Below are positions 6,960 through 8,764 of a stretch of 8,764 nt of DNA, in pieces. How positions within the stretch are numbered: position 1 is the first letter of the stretch; each line of letters starts with the position of its first letter. A program made the translations under genes and the position numbers. This DNA is from a bacterium (lineage in GTDB: Bacteria > Cyanobacteriota > Vampirovibrionia > Obscuribacterales > Obscuribacteraceae), in NCBI GenBank assembly GCA_030431355.1, contig JAUIJG010000214.1, positions 1 through 8,764 of the forward strand, read 5' to 3'. A model generated the notes under the pieces. That model had not been told where the DNA came from, did not search any database, and saw nothing but the letters and a program-made list of their open reading frames with translations.

Positions 6960-7580
6960 ATGTCCCAGGTTCAACCCAAAAGAAGCCTGCCAGGCAATCT
7001 TGTGGCCGGACTCAGCCTGCTTGTTCTGGTGGGCGCGGCATTTCTGGTCACCGCGGCTTACAAGCCACACTGGCTACCCACATCGCTCAGCGCCATCACT
7101 GCCCCCTACGAATATGAAAAGCTTAAAGAGTTTTCCGTTCTTCGAGAACTTCCCGAGAACGCAGACGATGTGCAAAGACAGCTTGAGAGGGCCGAAACCC
7201 AACTGAAGTTGGCCATCATGGATATCCGCAACGCGGAATTCATAAAAGAAAAATTTGAAGAAGCCCCTGTCGATGACGCCCTCGAGAAAGCAAGCCTGAA
7301 AGCGGACTATTCCGCCACCCTAAGGAGGGCACTGAAAGCCAATTCGGAAGCTTCCGACAAACTGATCGCCGCCCGGAAAGACTTCCTCTCTCTGGCGGAG
7401 CAGACAGCCCTTGTGGAGACTCTTGCTTCCCCGTCGGCGATTGAATACCTCTCCGCTGAACCCCAATTTCAATCGGTCAAGCATGACCTGAAAAGCTTTG
7501 AGGTGATCATCACCGAACTACAGGCACAGATCGGCGCCAATAGAGAGACCCTGGAACAGGCATTGAAACAGGGTCTTTAA
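6960..7580 (+). CDS. membrane-anchored helical/coiled-coil protein of unknown function
   Basis: A 206-residue product from the ATG at 6960, which has AGGA 9 nt upstream. A TTG at 6936 in the same frame would add eight residues but lacks a good ribosome binding site. A basic N-terminus (QPKRS) precedes one hydrophobic segment (about 13-33), so it is probably a signal anchor with the rest outside the membrane. Residues 60-206 are almost all helix-forming: runs rich in Glu, Lys, Ala and Leu (VQRQLERAETQLKLA at 71-85; LQAQIGANRETLEQALKQ near the end) suggest coiled coils. The exported part has no cysteine and no motif I recognise. The next gene begins 36 nt after its stop on the same strand, so the two are probably co-transcribed. 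Confidence 0.75.
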   Translation: MSQVQPKRSLPGNLVAGLSLLVLVGAAFLVTAAYKPHWLPTSLSAITAPYEYEKLKEFSVLRELPENADDVQRQLERAETQLKLAIMDIRNAEFIKEKFEEAPVDDALEKASLKADYSATLRRALKANSEASDKLIAARKDFLSLAEQTALVETLASPSAIEYLSAEPQFQSVKHDLKSFEVIITELQAQIGANRETLEQALKQGL

Positions 7581-7602
7581 GTTGGACTGATTTAACAGCA
7601 TT

Positions 7603-7619
7603 CATGGAGATAAACCATG
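7603..7619 (+). promoter_or_regulatory. small hairpin over the start of the 84-residue peptide gene
   Basis: CATGG-AGATAAA-CCATG is a 5-bp perfect inverted repeat whose arms include part of the GGAG ribosome binding site (7606-7609) and the ATG itself (7617-7619). It is short and could be chance. Confidence 0.25.
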
Positions 7620-7871
7620 GGTACCAAACCCGAATCCGATTCTGAATTCAAAATTCGAGCCATCCAGGTGGATAAAACCGGCATCGGCATCAGCTCACGC
7701 ATCTACTGGGAGTCAACCATCTCGGAAGATGAGATTTCCTATGACGATGCTTATGAAGCCCAGGCAAGAGCCGGATATCATCCGCTCGGATACGGATTCT
7801 TCAGCTTCAACTGCCAGAAAGTAGAAGGCGGCTACAAAGCTACCTGGAACTGTTCTGCCAGCTGCGACTGA
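7617..7871 (+). CDS. 84-residue acidic peptide with Cys/Ser-rich tail, RiPP-precursor-like
   Basis: GGAG lies 7 nt before the ATG, a strong ribosome binding site. The first 55 residues are polar and acidic (KPESDSEF, TISEDEISYDD) with no signal peptide or membrane segment. The last 30 change character: glycine and aromatic rich (GYHPLGYGFFSF), then three cysteines at 66, 79 and 83 and the end TWNCSASCD. An acidic leader followed by a short Cys/Ser/Thr-rich C-terminus is the layout of ribosomally made, post-translationally modified peptide precursors. However, no modification enzyme, protease or dedicated exporter lies next to it. It could instead be a small metal- or disulfide-containing cytoplasmic protein. 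It is the last gene before a strong hairpin and probably shares a transcript with the membrane-anchored coiled-coil protein gene. Confidence 0.8.
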   Translation: MGTKPESDSEFKIRAIQVDKTGIGISSRIYWESTISEDEISYDDAYEAQARAGYHPLGYGFFSFNCQKVEGGYKATWNCSASCD

Positions 7872-7883
7872 ATACTGATTACC

Positions 7884-7911
7884 GAGAAAGGGGGCTATGC
7901 CCTCCTTTCTC
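7884..7911 (+). terminator. strong hairpin after the plus-strand operon
   Basis: GAGAAAGG plus GGGC (7884-7895) pairs with GCCC, a bulged T, and CCTTTCTC (7899-7911) around a TAT loop, giving 12 base pairs with one bulge. It begins 12 nt after the stop of the 84-residue peptide gene. There is no T-run after it, so it may be a weak terminator or mainly protect the transcript's 3' end. Confidence 0.6.
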
Positions 7912-7980
7912 AGCACTCCATTTCGGAATTTAAAATCAAATCTGATTTATACTGCTTGATATAGTATTTTGCTACAGTCG

Positions 7981-8040
7981 AAAAAAAAATCCACCGGGAA
8001 AACGATTCGCTAGATAATCTAACGAATCGTTCCCCGGGGA
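7981..8040 (-). terminator. intrinsic terminator of the minus-strand gene pair
   Basis: The stem-loop spans 7990-8040: TCC/GGA, CCGGG/CCCGG, AACGATTCG/CGAATCGTT (9 bp) and TAGAT/ATCTA at the tip, about 20 base pairs with small bulges. On the minus strand it is followed directly by a run of nine Ts (7989-7981), the classical Rho-independent pattern. It lies about 34 nt after the stop of the 107-residue protein gene, so it ends that transcript. It also stops transcription from the right entering the plus-strand operon antisense. Confidence 0.85.
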
Positions 8041-8073
8041 CCTCATTCAACGATAGCGCCTGCGCTCAGAGCT

Positions 8074-8397
8074 TCAGTGAATGGAACCGACACCGCTTCT
8101 GTTCGGCATTCCATAGAACTGCGGTCGGCCGAAGAAAACATGGTGCGGTCGTGGCGGGCAGCTGATGTAGGCGGTGAGCCATCCCCGGGACCAGAAGAGT
8201 CGGCAGACAGCTTCGATGTCCTCGCGAGAGGTTTCACAGGACACCATAACGCGCAGAGTCTGCCCCCGCTTAATATGATCCCGATTGTCTTCCAGGGCTT
8301 TCGTCAGCGAGGCGACCAGGGAAGAGAACTCCTCGGTTTCGGGAATCGTAACCGTGGTCTCGCCGAGCAGGGTTTCGGGATCTGGAATGTTTTGCAT
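8074..8397 (-). CDS. small protein of unknown function (107 residues)
   Basis: The ATG at 8397-8395 follows AAGGAG with 6 nt spacing, a strong ribosome binding site. Residues 1-45 are polar and probably helical (EEFSSLVASLTKALEDNRDH). Then comes a likely beta-alpha-beta unit: strand TLRVMVSCE (47-55), helix SREDIEAVCRLFWSRGW (57-73), strand LTAYISC (74-80), followed by a Pro/His/Phe-rich tail (PPRPHHVFFGRPQFYG). Cysteines are at 54, 65 and 80. I see no signal peptide and no membrane segment, so it is probably cytoplasmic. I do not recognise the family. It is the second gene of a two-gene unit and is followed by a clear terminator. Overlapping open frames on both strands lack such ribosome binding sites. 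Confidence 0.72.
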   Translation of the reverse strand: MQNIPDPETLLGETTVTIPETEEFSSLVASLTKALEDNRDHIKRGQTLRVMVSCETSREDIEAVCRLFWSRGWLTAYISCPPRPHHVFFGRPQFYGMPNRSGVGSIH

Positions 8398-8430
8398 GGC
8401 ATTCTCCTTCTTCAGTTTTTATTCGACAGG

Positions 8431-8445
8431 GTCTTCCTTGAAGAC
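8431..8445 (-). repeat. intercistronic 6-bp perfect hairpin
   Basis: GTCTTC and GAAGAC flank a 3-nt loop, just after the stop of the 82-residue protein gene and 33 nt before the start of the 107-residue gene. There is no T-run. It could stabilise or process the two-gene transcript. Confidence 0.3.
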
Positions 8446-8449
8446 TGCT

Positions 8450-8698
8450 TCAGTCGGGTTTGCGCCAGACCAGCAGTCTAAAAACGCCTGATTCCTTGTG
8501 GAGGAGCAGCTTTTCATCGACACTGACGAAGACTCCGCTACCATCAACCCAGCTATCCAGGTCAAAACCGGGCTTGACGTCCTTTGCCCAGACACCGGCG
8601 GCAGCAGCAGGAATCTTGCCCAGGTGATGCCAGCGATGCATCTGGGGTTGATTGACCACCTGACCCAGCAAGAATCCTGGACCTTCTCCTTTAGCCAT
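8450..8698 (-). CDS. small protein of unknown function (82 residues)
   Basis: The ATG at 8698-8696 follows AAGGA with 7-8 nt spacing. The product is compact and basic, with a His-rich stretch MHRWHHLGKIP (20-30) and then what looks like mostly beta strands: GVWAKDVKPGFDLDSWVD (35-52), GVFVSVDEKLLLH (55-67), GVFRLLVWRKPD (71-82). It has no cysteine, signal peptide or membrane segment. Repeated short strands with aromatic residues suggest a small beta-barrel or sandwich; no family is recognised. A longer open frame in another phase (8419-8703) lacks a ribosome binding site at the right distance and reads as noise. The 51-nt gap to the 107-residue gene and the shared terminator indicate one transcript. 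Confidence 0.72.
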   Translation of the reverse strand: MAKGEGPGFLLGQVVNQPQMHRWHHLGKIPAAAAGVWAKDVKPGFDLDSWVDGSGVFVSVDEKLLLHKESGVFRLLVWRKPD

Positions 8699-8764
8699 CT
8701 CAATTTCCTTTCAGTTGAGGCTTAGCTGCAATCTAATTTCCGATTTAAAACCGGCGTGGAATCC
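8699..8764 (-). promoter_or_regulatory. upstream region of the small-gene pair, promoter uncertain
   Basis: Sixty-six bases reach the window edge. Besides the AAGGA ribosome binding site, an AT-rich stretch with TTAGAT could be a -10 element, but no -35 at proper spacing is convincing. The promoter may lie here or beyond the edge. Confidence 0.25.

Noticed and set aside
7994..8037. Long inverted repeat considered as an insertion-sequence end or attachment site
   Set aside because: It has no second copy in the window and no transposase or integrase nearby; the adjacent T-run on the minus strand explains it as a terminator.
8077..8481. 134-codon plus-strand open frame
   Set aside because: Antisense to the 107-residue gene, which has a strong ribosome binding site and a terminator in the right orientation.
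8419..8703. 94-codon minus-strand frame overlapping the 82-residue gene
   Set aside because: The AAGGA site is spaced for the ATG at 8698, and the 82-residue frame has the more protein-like composition.

Overview
The window looks like the chromosome of an uncultured or little-studied bacterium with roughly even GC content. Most of it is membrane and envelope biology. I see no RNA gene, insertion sequence, CRISPR array, phage structural gene or integration site. The host cannot be named from sequence alone. A kinase-like receptor of the PknB architecture and frequent TTG starts would fit several lineages, including non-photosynthetic relatives of cyanobacteria, but that is only a guess.

Left block (1-3456, minus strand). 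Read right to left there are four genes. The first is a membrane-anchored protein with an HEDGH (HExxH) zinc-protease-like motif. After about 80 bp comes a six-helix membrane protein with conserved-looking acidic and histidine residues in its helices. It shares ATGA with a spermidine-synthase-like protein that has seven to eight membrane helices in front of its Rossmann domain. That gene shares TTGA with another polytopic membrane protein that runs off the left edge. The 4-bp overlaps indicate translational coupling, so this is probably one operon making a membrane-associated enzyme complex. Substrate and product cannot be read from the sequence.

Middle block (3457-6581). A plus-strand gene encodes a one-pass membrane protein whose N-terminal cytoplasmic domain is a protein-kinase fold missing the HRD aspartate, the following lysine and asparagine, the DFG glycine and apparently the alpha-C glutamate, so it is a predicted pseudokinase. 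It converges on, and overlaps by 11 bp, a minus-strand MFS transporter of the fucose-permease-like type. A 350-380 bp intergenic region follows. It holds a good sigma70-type promoter for the transporter, a pair of TTGA-N-TCAA palindromes and a long imperfect stem-loop just before the next gene.

Right block (6936-8764). Two plus-strand genes form a likely operon: a membrane-anchored helical or coiled-coil protein, then an 84-residue peptide with an acidic N-terminus and an aromatic, Cys/Ser-rich C-terminus ending in SCD. A strong hairpin follows. Facing them are two small minus-strand genes of unknown function (82 and 107 residues), each with a clear ribosome binding site, ending in a textbook minus-strand terminator at 7981-8040.

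The most promising leads are the degenerate kinase, the spermidine-synthase-like membrane operon and the RiPP-precursor-like 84-residue peptide. All functional links between them are inference.
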